A stretch of 64,000 bases of DNA from Smallanthus sonchifolius (taxonomy: Eukaryota > Streptophyta > Magnoliopsida > Asterales > Asteraceae). A program made the translations under genes and the position numbers. The notes below the pieces were generated by a model, which did no database searches, was not told where the DNA came from, and saw only the letters and a program-made list of their open reading frames with translations. Location: the NCBI GenBank assembly GCA_023525975.1, contig CM042042.1:46635880-46699879 (forward strand), written 5' to 3'. Within the stretch, counting starts at the first letter, position 1. Each line of letters begins with the position of its first letter. Shown here one piece after another: positions 20,727-33,300 of this stretch.

Positions 20727-21029
20727 ATGGAAGATTTTTGTGAAGAATTCATGATCGAATACTTCTTCGACGTTGAGGGATATTACAAACAAGTTTGGTG
20801 CGAAATATGTGGAGATCCTCACTACACCAAGGAATGTTACTACTACAAGTGGCGACCCATGGATCATGTGGTGTTACTTTACCCAACACCATTTGAGGAG
20901 TTCCATATTCCATCATCTCTTGGTGATCAAACTCCAGACCATGAATCCATTTCTTGGAGTCCGGACAGATTACTTCACAATCTGGAGAAAATTAAAGCAC
21001 GAATCATCGCGCTCTATGTTAATGATTAA
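20727..21029 (+). pseudogene. Short CCHC-containing ORF in the leader of the Athila-like element
   Basis: A 100-codon frame begins 66 bp after the primer site. It contains a Cys/His cluster (CEICGDPHYTKEC, C-x2-C-x3-H-x4-C) resembling a shortened zinc knuckle. It is not a full gag. It may be what remains of the gag of a non-autonomous element. I do not recognise a family and would not assume it is expressed. Confidence 0.4.
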
Positions 21030-21129
21030 TAGGAGGATACATCTAAAAACTTGAATAAAGCAAGGGATTAGGAGGCCCAGACGGAAGTATACCCGAATAA
21101 ATTAGAAGCTACCCCATTAATCATCGAAT

Positions 21130-24100
21130 GTTTTACGACTCCTAGCAAGAAGCCGTTTAACAAGTTCTCTTCCCGGGGGTGCAAGATTTGTGGGAAAGAA
21201 CATTTCAGGGAATGTAGGAAGGGGACATTAAATTGTTATAAACGTGGGAAGCCGGGGCACATGGCTAGTCAATGCTCAAGCCAAACTCATTTGTGCTACA
21301 ATTGTTACAAGCTCAGGCATAATAGGGCGGATTTTCCCGAGTTGAAACAACAAGGTGGAAGCGAGAAGAGGATAGAGATGCCAAAGCCAAAGGGTAGAGC
21401 TTTCCACATCTCGACGGAAGAGGCGAAGACGAACTCAGAAGTGGTGTCAGGTACATTCAAGATTAACGCTTTACCTACACTAGTTCTTTTTTATTCAGGG
21501 GCTAGTCGTTCGTTTGTGTCCTTGAAATTTGTTAAACATTCTTCGTTTCTAAGTAGCATGTTAGATGAACCCTTAGAAATCGAGGCGGCAATTGATAAGA
21601 GTTTCCTAGTTTTCGATATCTATAGGAATTGCAAGTTAAGGGCGGGGGGTGAAACGTTCCTTATAGATTTAATTCCTATGACCATGGGGGATTTTGATGT
21701 AATAGTGGGGATGGATTGGTTATCTAAGAACAAAGAGAATATTCTATGTGGACCTAGGACGATACAACTCGATTCCCCATCGGGTGAGTCCATTTACATA
21801 GAAGGTGAGAAGAAAGGTAAGGTTAAGTTGTGTTCTTATGTGAAGGCAACCAAGTACATGGTGCGTGGGTGCAAGGCATACATGGCTTGTGTTGCGGATG
21901 TGATAGAAAGGGTGAAAGATATTCGCAATGTTCCAGTTGTGAACCAGTTTGAGGATGTGTTTCTAGATGAATTACAGGGGGTTCCACCTGAGAGGGAAGT
22001 AGAGTTTGGGATCAATTTGATACCGGGTGCTAAGCCGGTAGCCAAAGCACCTTATAGGTTGGCACTGCCAGAGATGAAAGAACTAATGGAGCAATTTCAA
22101 GAACTTCTTGATAAAGGTTTCATACGTCCAAACGTTTCGCCTTGGGGTGCACCCGTTCTCTTCATTAAAAAGAAGGACGGAAGCATGAGGATGTGTATGG
22201 ATTATCGGGAGTTGAACAAGTTGACAGTGAAGAATAGGTACCCGTTACCTCGGATTGACGAACTCTTCGATCAATTGTAAGGGGCGTCATGGTTCTCTAA
22301 GATTTATTTGAGATCCAGGTACCATCAGCTGAAAGTGAAAGAAGAAGACGTGCCTAAGACAGCTTTTCGCACTCGTTACGGTCACTACGAGTTCACGGTT
22401 ATGCCATTCGGTCTAACCAACGCGCCCGCGGTTTTCATGGATCTTATGAACCAGGTGTGTAGACCGTTCCTCGACCGTTCAGTTATTGTATTTATTGATG
22501 ACCTTCTCATCTATTCGCAGAGTGAAGGTGATCATGCCTTTCACCTTCGTGAAATTCTTGAAGTGTTGCAAAGGGAGAAAGTTTATGCTAAATTTTCTGA
22601 ATGTGCATTTTGGTTGTGCGAAATCCAATTCTTGGGTCATATGATTAACGAGAAAGGAATTACTGTTGACCTATTCAAAATTGTGGCGGTAAAAGAGTGG
22701 TCATCACCGAAGACGCCTTCGGAGATTAGGAGTTTCTTGGGGTTGGCGGGTTATTATCGACGGTTTATTGAGAATTTCTCTAGGATTGCCTTGCCGATGA
22801 CGAAGTTAACGCGTAAGGAGACTAAGTTTGTTTGGGATGCCGAGCAAGAATCTGCCTTTCAACTCTTGAAAGAAAAGTTGACTAAGCCACCTATTTTGTC
22901 CTTGACGGACGGGACCGAAGATTTTGTGGTGTATTCGGATGCCTCACATTCGGGGTTAGGGTGTGTTTTAATGCAAAGGGGGAAAGTGATTGCCTACGTG
23001 TCTAGGCAATTGAAGACTCACGAGGTGAATTACCCTACCCATGATTTAGAGCTTGCGGCCGTGGTATTCGCGCTCAAAATTTGGAGGCATTATTTGTATG
23101 GGGCAAAATGTACGATATACACGGATCACAAAAGTCTCAAGTATTTCTTTGACCAAAAGGACCTCAACATGAGGCAAAGGTGGTGGCTTGAATTGGTCAA
23201 CGATTATGATTGTGAGATACTTTACCATCCGGGTAAAGTGAATGTAGTGGCGGATGCCCTTAGTCGAAAGATGAGTCATGCACCAATTAAGGTGAATTCA
23301 TTCGAGAGACTCAAGTGTTATTGATGAAATTCGAGAGGCTCAAGTGTTATTGATGAAATTCGAGAGGCTCAAGTGTTATCACTTGGTGGTGATTTGAAGA
23401 AGGAACGGATGGTTACTTATGTTGATAAGCTTGGGGGAAATAGTTCGGGGTTGAAAACATGCTATGATAGGATTTGGATTCCTAGGTTATCAAGTGTTTT
23501 GACAACTATTTTAGATGAGGCGCATAAATCCAAGTATTCTATCCATCTGGTGGCCACAAAAATGTTAAGGAAATAGTGTCACGTCATGGTGTACCGGTGA
23601 CGATTATATCGGATCGTGATACGAGATTTACTTCTCATTTTTGGAAGAAATTCCATGAGGATATGGGGACTAGATTGAATGTCACACCCCAACCGGCGGC
23701 GGAAACGTCGGGGCGTGAAGCGTGCAGACTGTTCATAGCTCATGGTTTGCTAAGGTTGAAATAATTAAACATGCAGTTTTCATTGAAATCAAACAACAAT
23801 CCAACAAGTACACGAAACATAACAAAATACATAACAATGTTTATTTTATAGCCTTTTAACTAGGTCCTCAAACTAGGTGGAAGCAACTTGTAATCATCTC
23901 AATTGTTAGCACCTGAAACATGATTTAAAAACAAGGGTCAACTAAAAAGTTGGTGAGCATACATAAGTTTTGTCACACAAATAAGAGTTCAAAACTGTTT
24001 ATACAATTCCTTGATTCACATGGTATATAAGACAAATATGGAGAATCTATAGTTATACTAGGTGCACAATCAAACCTTGTGACTGAGGCATAACACGCAG

Positions 24101-26892
24101 GTTACCCTAATGTAAAGTCGGTAACAAACACCCTACCCGGGTGGGTTTGTCAGACTCAATAGTACTATCCTTGTGTACCGTTGGCTTGTACAGAGTTAAT
24201 GATTGCACGAGTTGCGTCATGTATGTATAGTAATAACTCATAGCATTCAAGCATAATGCACAAATAATTCATGTAATCAAGTAAGGATTGTACTATGAAA
24301 GAGTTGCAATTTGTTTAATGTAAATCATGTCCACCCCAAAGGTGAAAAAGAGTAAAAGTGGGGTTATGTAGACTCACTTGTGTTGGAGAGTGTAGATTGC
24401 ACAACCAAGTAAATGTTAAGTGTTTGTGGGTCACGGAGCTTGACCTATCGAGTAAATGTATGACGTGTATTAATGCGGTGTATAAGGTTTAAAGTAACTA
24501 TAGTGTTTCAGTGTATTGCAAGCGTAAGGATTTGCACTAATGAATTGTATCGTTTAGTTATGTATTTAAAATATAAGGTAATGTGGTATATATATTTAAT
24601 TGAATGTAATATAAACAAACAAATTCGTTTTATCTACTTATTTTAGAAAACGTCACAAAATATAAAGTAGTTTATATTTATATAAGTTTTATTTGATGTA
24701 ACTAGGATTTATACAATTGGTTTATAAAAGTCTTTTTCATAATAAAGTGTTTTATAAAATCTTGTTATAACTTTTTATAAATTTAGAAATTTTAAATGAA
24801 AATGTATTTTCAAATGGTAAGAATCGGTTTAAAACAATTTAATTGATGAAAATAATTGTTGTGCTTAATAATGGTGAGATTCTGTTTAAACAGTTAAGTT
24901 TATAACATAAGTTTTATAAAAATCATCAAATCTGAGAAACTGTAAAGATTCAGTTCTGACTGAGCACGACCGTGCTCATCAACGGCACGACCGCGCTCGC
25001 CTCCGGGCGTGACCGTGGTGGTCTGGAGCGCGCCCGTGGTCGAGTCAGAAGGCTACAGAGGTTTTGGTCATGGAGCACGACCGTGCTCGTGTCCGGCACG
25101 ACCGCGCCTAGTGTTTGTTTTTGGTCAGGACTTGTTTGCTCGGTAAGCACGACCGGGCCTTACTCGGACCATGACTGTGCTTGGTCAGGCACGACCGCGC
25201 TCAGTGATGAGCGCGACCGTGTCGGGTCTTTTCTAGACTCAATTCGCTCGATTCTTATATTAAACACTTCTGGATTCTTAGGGCTTTCATTTAGTGGATG
25301 ATTACGAAGCTATCTATAAGGTTTAATTGGATTTATTTCGTGTTTAAGTGGTAGTTCGACTAAAAGTGTAGTTTCGTTTTCTCGTTCAAAAATCTGGCCG
25401 ATTTGAGTGTTTCTACTACGAATTGGCATAGGGCTTTCGTAGTAGGGGGTGATACGAAGCTAGTGGTGTATTACTTACTTGTTATAATAGGGCAATTTAA
25501 TGCAGTCGGCTACGGGTCGACGACTTTGCTTCTCGGCGATCAATCGGACGACAGAGGTTGTATGAGTGTCGAGTGAGAGTTCTGGGTGATTGTGTGGATG
25601 CATATGAGGATGTAGGAAGCGTGCAACTGGCTCTATATCGACGAATTCGTGAGTCATGATTGTGGGGGGTATGGGATTTAACAAATCTGTAAATTGGAGT
25701 GTAATTGATGCGTGTTGCAGGTTGTATTCAGTCAAGTATGGTCTGACGCGCGAAAACCGGCTTTGACCATTCATTAAATTTTGCGAAATCGTCGAGTATG
25801 GCTGTGATCTGACTTCTGCAGAGTCACGTGGTTTCAGCAGCGCGACCGTGCCTGTATTAGGCACGACCGTGCTTAGGTCTGCAGGCGCGACCGTGCCTAG
25901 TCTTAGGCGCGACCGTGCTTGCCTAGTTTTGTAGTTTTTGAGTTTTGTCAGTTTTGGTCCTCGGGGCTTGTGAGATAATGGCGTTTTCAGTTGTTATTGT
26001 AACATAATGTATTGTATGTGTAATTGCTTTTACGGTTGTTGCACACGAATTGAAATTGAAATACTCGTTTATTGCATCGAAACGTTTACATGGTAAAAAA
26101 AAACAGAAATGTTACATTGAATCTTAGTACCGCTTATCATCCACAAACGGATGGTCAAAGCGAGCGGACGATTCAAACGCTCGAGGATATGTTGCGAGTG
26201 TGTGCTTTGGATTTTGGGGGAAGTTGGGACGACCATTTACCGTTGGCGGAATTTTCGTACAACAATAGCTACCATTCTAGCATTGGTATGCCTCATTTTG
26301 AGGCGTTGTATGGGAGGAAGTGTCGAACACCCGTGTGTTGGGGTGAAATTGGTCAACGGGAACTTGGTAGTAAAGAGGTGGTCAAGGATACTATTAGTAG
26401 TATTGACCAAATAAGGGCACGCTTGAAGGCGGCTCAAGATCGCCAAAAATCCTATGCGGATAATTGAAAGCGAGCGGTTGAGTTTCAAGTGGGGTACTTT
26501 GTGCTTTTGAAAGTATCTCCTTGGAAAGGGGTGATAAGGTTTAGAAAACGAGGAAAGTTAAGTCCACGTTTCATCGGACCATTTAAGGTGATAGCAAGGG
26601 TGGGTGAGGTAGCTTATTGCTTGGAGCTACCGGAGGGACTAAGTAGACTTCATAACACGTTTCATGTGTCACATTGGATGAATCTACTTTTGTTCCTTTG
26701 GATGATATTGAGTTGGATGAAAAGTTGAATTATGTTGAGGAACCGGTGGCAATCTTGGATAGAAAGGTGAAGCGTTTACGCAACAAAGAGATTAACCAAG
26801 TTTTGGTGAGGTGGAAACATAAAAAGGGGGCGGAAATGACTTGGGAAACCGAGAAAGAGATGCTCAAATATTATCCGAACCTCTTTATGTGA
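21130..26892 (+). pseudogene. Dead Ty3/gypsy chromovirus (Tekay-like) gag-pol, 5'-truncated
   Basis: Pol order is preserved but broken. CCHC knuckles (21180-21330) are followed by protease (LVLFYSGASRSF, with the catalytic Asp replaced by Tyr), reverse transcriptase (YRELNKLTVKN, FIDDLLIYS), RNase H (VYSDASHSGLGC), part of integrase, and the integrase tail with a chromodomain-like end. Stops or shifts occur at about 22280, 23324, 23576 and 26467. The integrase zinc-binding part is largely deleted around 23576. A 2437-bp solo LTR splits the integrase at 23680. The 5' LTR and most of gag are missing. Confidence 0.88.
23680..26116 (+). mobile_element. Solo LTR (TGTCACACCCC family) inside integrase
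   Basis: The 2437-bp insert runs TGTCACACCCC to TGTTACA and is flanked by an exact TTGAA duplication (23675-23679 and 26117-26121). The host integrase frame resumes right after it. No internal region is present, so it is a solo LTR left by LTR-LTR recombination. Palindromes of the form GAGCACG-AC-CGTGCTC cluster at 24962-25240 and 25840-25925. Confidence 0.9.
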
Positions 26893-26934
26893 AGTCGGGT
26901 TTCGGGGATGAAACCCAAATAAGCGTTGGTGATT

Positions 26935-28830
26935 TGTAACGAACCAAAATCCGGGTTTCGTTATAAATAAATAAATATTCTAAATAATATTATGGTGAAA
27001 ATAATATTTTAGAAATAAGTTGAAACAAGTGGGTTTCAAGTTAGTGTTGGGGTTATATTAGTTTTTAACTAATGTTGGAATGAAAATGGATGAAATGAAA
27101 GTAGAGGGACTGAAATTGTAAATATGGCAAATCTGCCATATTTGACTATTGAGAAGTCAAAATTCAGTTTTTCATTTTGGTTGTGGGTGTCGATACATGC
27201 AAGAGAAAAAGGAGAACAAGGGTGTTGAAACAAATCTCTGCAATTGAAGCTTGAATTATGAAGGTGTTGGCTTGCACATCATCTTCCTAGCATCAAGTAA
27301 GTGATTATCATCCTTGTTAGTTCACCATTGTTAAGTTCATAGATGGGTTTTGTAGAAATCTAGAAATTATGAATGCATGGGGTAAATTAGTGTTAGATTG
27401 TTGATAATCTAGCTAAACTAAAGATAAAGAATGGTGAATAACATCCTAGAACCCTTTGATTTTGATTATGAGAAGTTAGGGTTCATATGGAGAGAATTGG
27501 GGGTTTTTGGATTATGATGATAGGATGATTAATTAATGATAATTAAGTGTTTATATGATGTTAGACTCTTGAATGAACACTAAATTAATCTAATGTTAAA
27601 GATTAAATGAAAAGTTAGTGTTAAGGAAATGGTAATGAAACTCAAGTAGGTGAGTTTGGATGGAAAGAGAGTGTTTGGATATGGGAATAACCCAAACGGG
27701 TCAGTTTGGGTTGAAAATGAAAGATTGGGTTGTGAACCCAATTATAATGTGATTTTAATGTATGATAGATTACTAAACTAGGTGTATATGTTTAGGTAAT
27801 CAAATTGTAAATCATGAAGGTGGAACGGGATCTTCGAATCCAAAAGGTAAGTGATTTTGCACTTACTTAGTATTGATGATAAATGGTGTTATATGTAATG
27901 TTGTATGCATAATGTGTTAAGTGTTATGAATGTGAATGAATGTAGTTATAGCTGTATTACTATAATGGAAATGTGTATATGAGGTTATGATCTAAGTATC
28001 ATAATGGAAATGGGATATGAGGTTATGATCTAAGTATTATAATGGAAATGTGGTAATGAGGTTATGGTTTAAATTCCATAATGGAAATGGGTGATGAAGT
28101 TATGACCTAAGAATCATAATTGAAATGTGGTGATGAAGTTATGGCCTATGTGCCATAATAGAAATGGAAATGTGTATTTATGAATGATAAATGAAAAGAA
28201 TGAAACATGTAGGTGTTATGCAAGTGATATATAGCCTAATGACAATTTGGGTGGAAACGGGTCAAATGGGTGAAAACAAGTAGATTTTACTTGTTTGTTA
28301 TGTTTTATCCTCATTACTAATGGTGTTATATGTGGTGTCATGTAGGAAAAGCTCCGATGTAGTCAAAGTCAAGTCCAAATGGCGAAAGGAGGATTCTCGT
28401 ATGCGTAAATGGTGTTTTTTGGGGTTTAATAGAAAATCATTAAAAAAAGATGTAAATTGATACATGAATTTGTGTTTTGGGTGTATATAAATGGTGTTTT
28501 AATGTTTTGTCAAAAACCCAAGTGTTGGGAAAAATTTGGTGTCTTGTTGAAATAAAAAATGTGAAAATTTTGGCTAAGTGTTGAACTGGGCAGAAAAAGT
28601 AAACTTTCTGTTTACCGGATGTTTTCGCGCCACGCGAAGACCAGGGGAAGGTTTTTCGCGACACGCGAAGAACCAATTTTCTCGGTCTGGTGAATTGGGA
28701 CTCCCTCACGGCACGTGAAAGGAGGGCCCCAGAATTTCGCGACACGCGAATAGTGTAAAAAAATCTTGGATAAATGCTTTCGCGTGTGTTTAATGTTTAA
28801 ATAACCGGTGTTTGAATAAATGGTGTTACA
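26935..28830 (+). repeat. 3' LTR of the dead chromovirus
   Basis: It begins TGTAACGAACC 43 bp after the end of the pol frame and ends TGTTACA, 1896 bp. Short palindromes TTCGCG-NNN-CGCGAA occur at 28624, 28655 and 28736. A repeated unit around AATGGAAATG and GAGGTTATG occurs at about 27960-28160. The partner 5' LTR is not in the window. Confidence 0.65.
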
Positions 28831-28934
28831 CAAAACCTCACTGGTTTACAAATCAACATCAGTGTGCTACCAACAACCATCTACGAGAAGTTGGAACTAA
28901 AAGAATTGTGTCCCACACGATTAGGAATCCACCT
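28831..28934 (+). pseudogene. Protease-region scrap of an Athila/Tat-like element
   Basis: The frame reads SVLPTTIYEKLELKELCPTR. This resembles the segment after the protease active site in Athila/Tat gypsy pol, usually LP-x-S-x-YEKLGLGELKPTR. About 30 residues only, with no start or end. Confidence 0.5.
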
Positions 28935-29544
28935 TCTTGATATCTTGCTTGAATGGATGTTTAAGCAAGATGTATTGCTTAAGCGATACACAAGATTTAA
29001 GACTTTTAAAACGATTGAAAATTAAATACTCGTGTTTTTTTAAAACAATTTATAATTAAGATTATTAAGAAACATAACATTTCATTAATTAAAACATATG
29101 ATTACTCAAAACTTCATCATTCACCCAAGTGATACAAGATGACTAGCCAAGAATGGACATAGATATACCAAAAGCCAAAAGTGTTGTGATTATGATATAC
29201 CTCTTGATTTTAGGTGAAAGGACTAATTCTTTGTCTCTACTTTACTCTTTATTGGGATAAACCTTGAGGGACTCTCCACAATTGCAGACACTGGTCAAAG
29301 GCACGGGCGTGCCTGGTGTTGACTGGTTCTAGAATCTTTCTGCTTGGTCTGGCTCACTTTCAAGGGAGGAACGACCGTGCACCTGTAGGCACGGGCGTAC
29401 CTTTCCTTTGACTTTCACAAATTGTTGACTTTTTCTCGGCTTACCATACGAGAGGTCAATTAATCTGCAAAATTCAAAAGAATTAAGTACGTTTGATATG
29501 TAGATGATTATGCATGTAAAACATGTATAATTTAATACATATCA
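28935..29544 (-). repeat. Truncated inverted copy of the Athila-like LTR
   Basis: On the minus strand it starts TGATATGTATTAAATT at 29544 and follows the same order as 18978-19790. The palindrome AGGCACG-GG-CGTGCCT is at 29299-29314. A stretch with CATCTTGCTTAA and ATTCAAG matches about 19750. The 3' end is cut off at about 28935. Confidence 0.7.
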
Positions 29545-30396
29545 CCTCCTAATTCAGAGAAGGTAAGTGCAACTCTACAATCATTTCTTGATTTCTATGA
29601 CAGAGTGCAATCAACACAGTCAAAAGAATCACTAAGTGAAACACCAGGATCTAGAGAGGAAATGATAGGAGTCCTCAACATGGGAACATAAGAAGGATGT
29701 CTTGGCCAGTCTGGAGTTCCTGACATTTCGAAGACAACATCGTATGAAGAACTAGACTACGGAGCCAACACCCAAAAGGAATTTGTGTAGGTGAATGCAT
29801 TCACCAACAAACAAATAACAACAGTGACCCATCTTTTTCTTGCACCAGTGATAGTCGGCATGTGACCAAGCATATCAACGAATCATCTCATGAATCACAC
29901 ATACCACATAAAGGATAAAATCTGTAATTTTCTTAATTAAATGACGTAACTAAAATTTGTTAAATATCTAAAGGAAGTAAAATGTAATCTACTTCTCTAA
30001 ATATTAAAATATATTTTTTTTATTTTTCACGTTTCTGGTCATATGAAGTCTTGATATTTAATTAACGATCGTCATTATTAGGAATTAATATATTCGTTTA
30101 CGTATTAAATTTTACTATATAATATATTAAAAATAATTATTTAGTTTCTATGTTTGAAAAATAATGAAATAAATTTTATTTATTTAACTCGACCTGTTTT
30201 AACCAATAATTATAACTATTTGCTAATATTATTTAAAACAATTTGAATTTAATAGCTAGATTACGCATTGAATCAAAATGTGCAACAAGTTCGATTGATC
30301 CCTTGAATTAGATTTTCTTGCGATAAAGTAGGGTTTTTCGATCAAATCATAGGGTTTATGATCTCCAATAATTTGTAGCAAACACAAAACGAAATC
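29545..30396. other. Intergenic, upstream of the AHL gene
   Basis: No gene seen. The right 300 bp should contain the AHL promoter and leader. I see no convincing TATA box at the expected distance. Confidence 0.4.
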
Positions 30397-33300
30397 ATGT
30401 CATACGAAGCTTCCACAATGAACCCCATGCAATTGACATATGCGGCAGATGGAACGGCTGAATACACACATATGTTGCCACCTACGTCGTCTCCTCCGCC
30501 GTCGCCAACGCCGACTTACAACAACCCTAACGGCACCCGCGTTAACGGAGAAGCGGATTCTGGAGAAAGTAATTATGCTTTGGTGGTGACGGCAGGGATC
30601 GACGTGAATGGTGGCGATGTGGTTAAGCGGAAGAGAGGAAGGCCACGGAAAAACGTGGCTGACGGCTCTATGGCTCTGGCCGCGGTGCAGTCCGGTGAGT
30701 TTTCGTCACCGGCACTGAATTCAGGGAAGAGGCCTAGGGGTAGACCGCCCGGGTCTACAAATAAACAACAGCCTGCTGCCTCAGGTACATTGTTACGTAT
30801 ATATATAGCTTTGTTATTGTTTGGATTTTAAAAAACGCCTCGCTCACTATAAAAGAAACATGTCTGATACGTCGGGTCTATGCCTACACCCGACGACACT
30901 GTGTCGCGCAAGGTTCTTTGAGTATTGCATGGAACCGGTGGATGTGAACAAACAATGGACTACCCTTGACGCTTTTGTACGAGGTGTTGCAGACTTTATT
31001 TGACATCCGCTGGTACCCTGGACTACCCGACGACAATGGACTACCCTGGAACAAACAATGGACTACCCTGGACTACCCGACGACACTGTGTCACGCAAGG
31101 TTCTTTGAGTATTGCATGGAACCGGTGGATGTGAACAAACAATGGACTACCCTTGACGCTTTTGTACGAGGTGTTGCAGACTTTATTTGACATCCGCTGA
31201 CCAGCGGATCACCTAGTTTTCATGTAATTAATACTCAAAGTACACAAAGAAACCATTAGAACTCATAAAAATATAACCTGTTTCTCCAAAAAAATGTGTT
31301 CTTGTACATGTTGTACATATAGTTTTTTAGATTGTATATATAGGTTATTTTATATATTAAACCACACATAAAGTTTATTTATGTCTAGATTTTAGGAAAG
31401 GTATGCTAGAAAACTATGAGAAATATAAAATTTTTTACATAAATAAATTAAAGCTCGCATACGAAAAGCAGTGCGCTTTTGGGCTTTGTGCCTCGCGCCT
31501 CTGCTCAGGACCCTATTTGTCTCAATGCGTCTCATGTTTTTAAAACCAAGGTTGTTATCTTAAAATTTTGCTCACAAAATCATAATTTCAGGTTTACCAG
31601 GAGCAGGATTCATGCCACATATTCTTGATGTGAAATCAGGAGAGGTACATGCTACATGGGTTAATCTTGATTGATATTGTATTAATGTTCCATGTTTATT
31701 ATTTTTCTTGAATAAATTCACGAAAATAATCATTTTTATGTGTCATACCTATATAATCATAATTAATCATGTCATAAATAAATCCCTCATTTAGCCATAA
31801 AATGTGCTAATCAGAGTTGCGTATCTACTTTTACTCATGTATTAAACTTTTTTCAACAAATAATAACTTAAACTAATGTGATACGTGACACCATATCACG
31901 TATGCATTATTATTCACATATAAAATAAAAATACTTAGGCGTTAGGCGAATAAAAGTAGATGCGTGACCAAAGATTCACGCATATGTGAAATTGTTCTGA
32001 CAGATGTGTAAAACACTCAGAAAATGGCTACTTCCATGCTTAATTCTATTCATATAAATTTCTTTTATATTCTTGGTTTTATGTGTACAGGATGTATTGG
32101 GAAAACTTGTATGGTTCTCTCAGAATAGCACAAGAGCTATGTGCATTCTTTCAGCCAGCGGTACCATATCAAATGTGACACTTCAACAGACTGCAATTTC
32201 TGGTGGAACCGTCACCTATGAGGTCTGTTATCGCGTTTAAACCTTGTTTATAAAATTCATTGATCGAACCCGTTTAAATACATTATTTAAAGTGAAAATC
32301 ACGAAAGTAGCTAAATTTGATGTCATAAGAGATTAATTGTGTATATAACCTTGGTTTTAAAAAGCGATCCTTAGCCTAATGTGTGAGACGTGAGAGATTA
32401 TCAATGGTTTGATTAAAAGCCTGATATGTAAAAGAGATCAAAGAGATATGACTTTTGGTTGTACAAAGAGCATCGTCTCATATATCTGAACTCTCGCCTT
32501 AGGTCTCACACCTCGGCTTTCAGGACTTAAACGTCTGGGAGCGCCTCACTCTTTTTAAAACCAAGTATAACCAAGGAGTTACGCGAAATCATGGGCGCGT
32601 ATCCACTTTGGTCATCTTTATTTATTACTTGTAAATTACATGTACAGGGACGATTTGAGATCCTCTCTCTTTCTGGTTCATTTACGACGTCTGAGAGTGA
32701 CATTCAACATAGTAGAATACGCGGATTAACTGTGGCACTTTCCGGGCCAGATGGCCGTGTATTAGGTGGTAACGTAGTTGGGCTTCTAACTGCTGCATCA
32801 ACAGTTCAGGTTTGTCCTAGGGCTATTCAAAAAGTTTGTGGTTTGATGCTCACTCAAAATCGGCTCGTTTGTAAATGATCCGAGCCGATTCGACTCAGCT
32901 TGTAAACGAGTCGAGCCTGAGCTATAAGCTCGCTCGCTAGCTCGCTCATTTTAATATAAAGCCAAAATTTTAATATATAAAACTTATAACCCAAGATTAT
33001 AACCCAGATTCTAATATATATAAATTATAAATTATGTAGTTTATAAATTCTGCATTATGTGTATGTTAAAAAATATTATTGTTTGTTTATATATATCTAA
33101 AACTTTTTTGAAAATAAATGAGCTGGCTTGACGAACAAGCTCGAGCTTTTTATGAGCTGAGCTCGAGCTCAAGATTCAACTCGTTATGATAAATGAGCTG
33201 AGCCTAAGACTGAGCCTAACTTGGCTAGGTTCGGCTTGTTAACAGCCCTGGTTTGTTCTCCCTTTTCCTGCTCCTAATAAGCACCAGACCCTGTAACAGT

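Noticed and set aside
25475..25864. 129-codon minus-strand ORF in the solo LTR as a gene
   Set aside because: It lies entirely inside a bounded LTR, has no recognisable domain, and has no start context or neighbours to support it.
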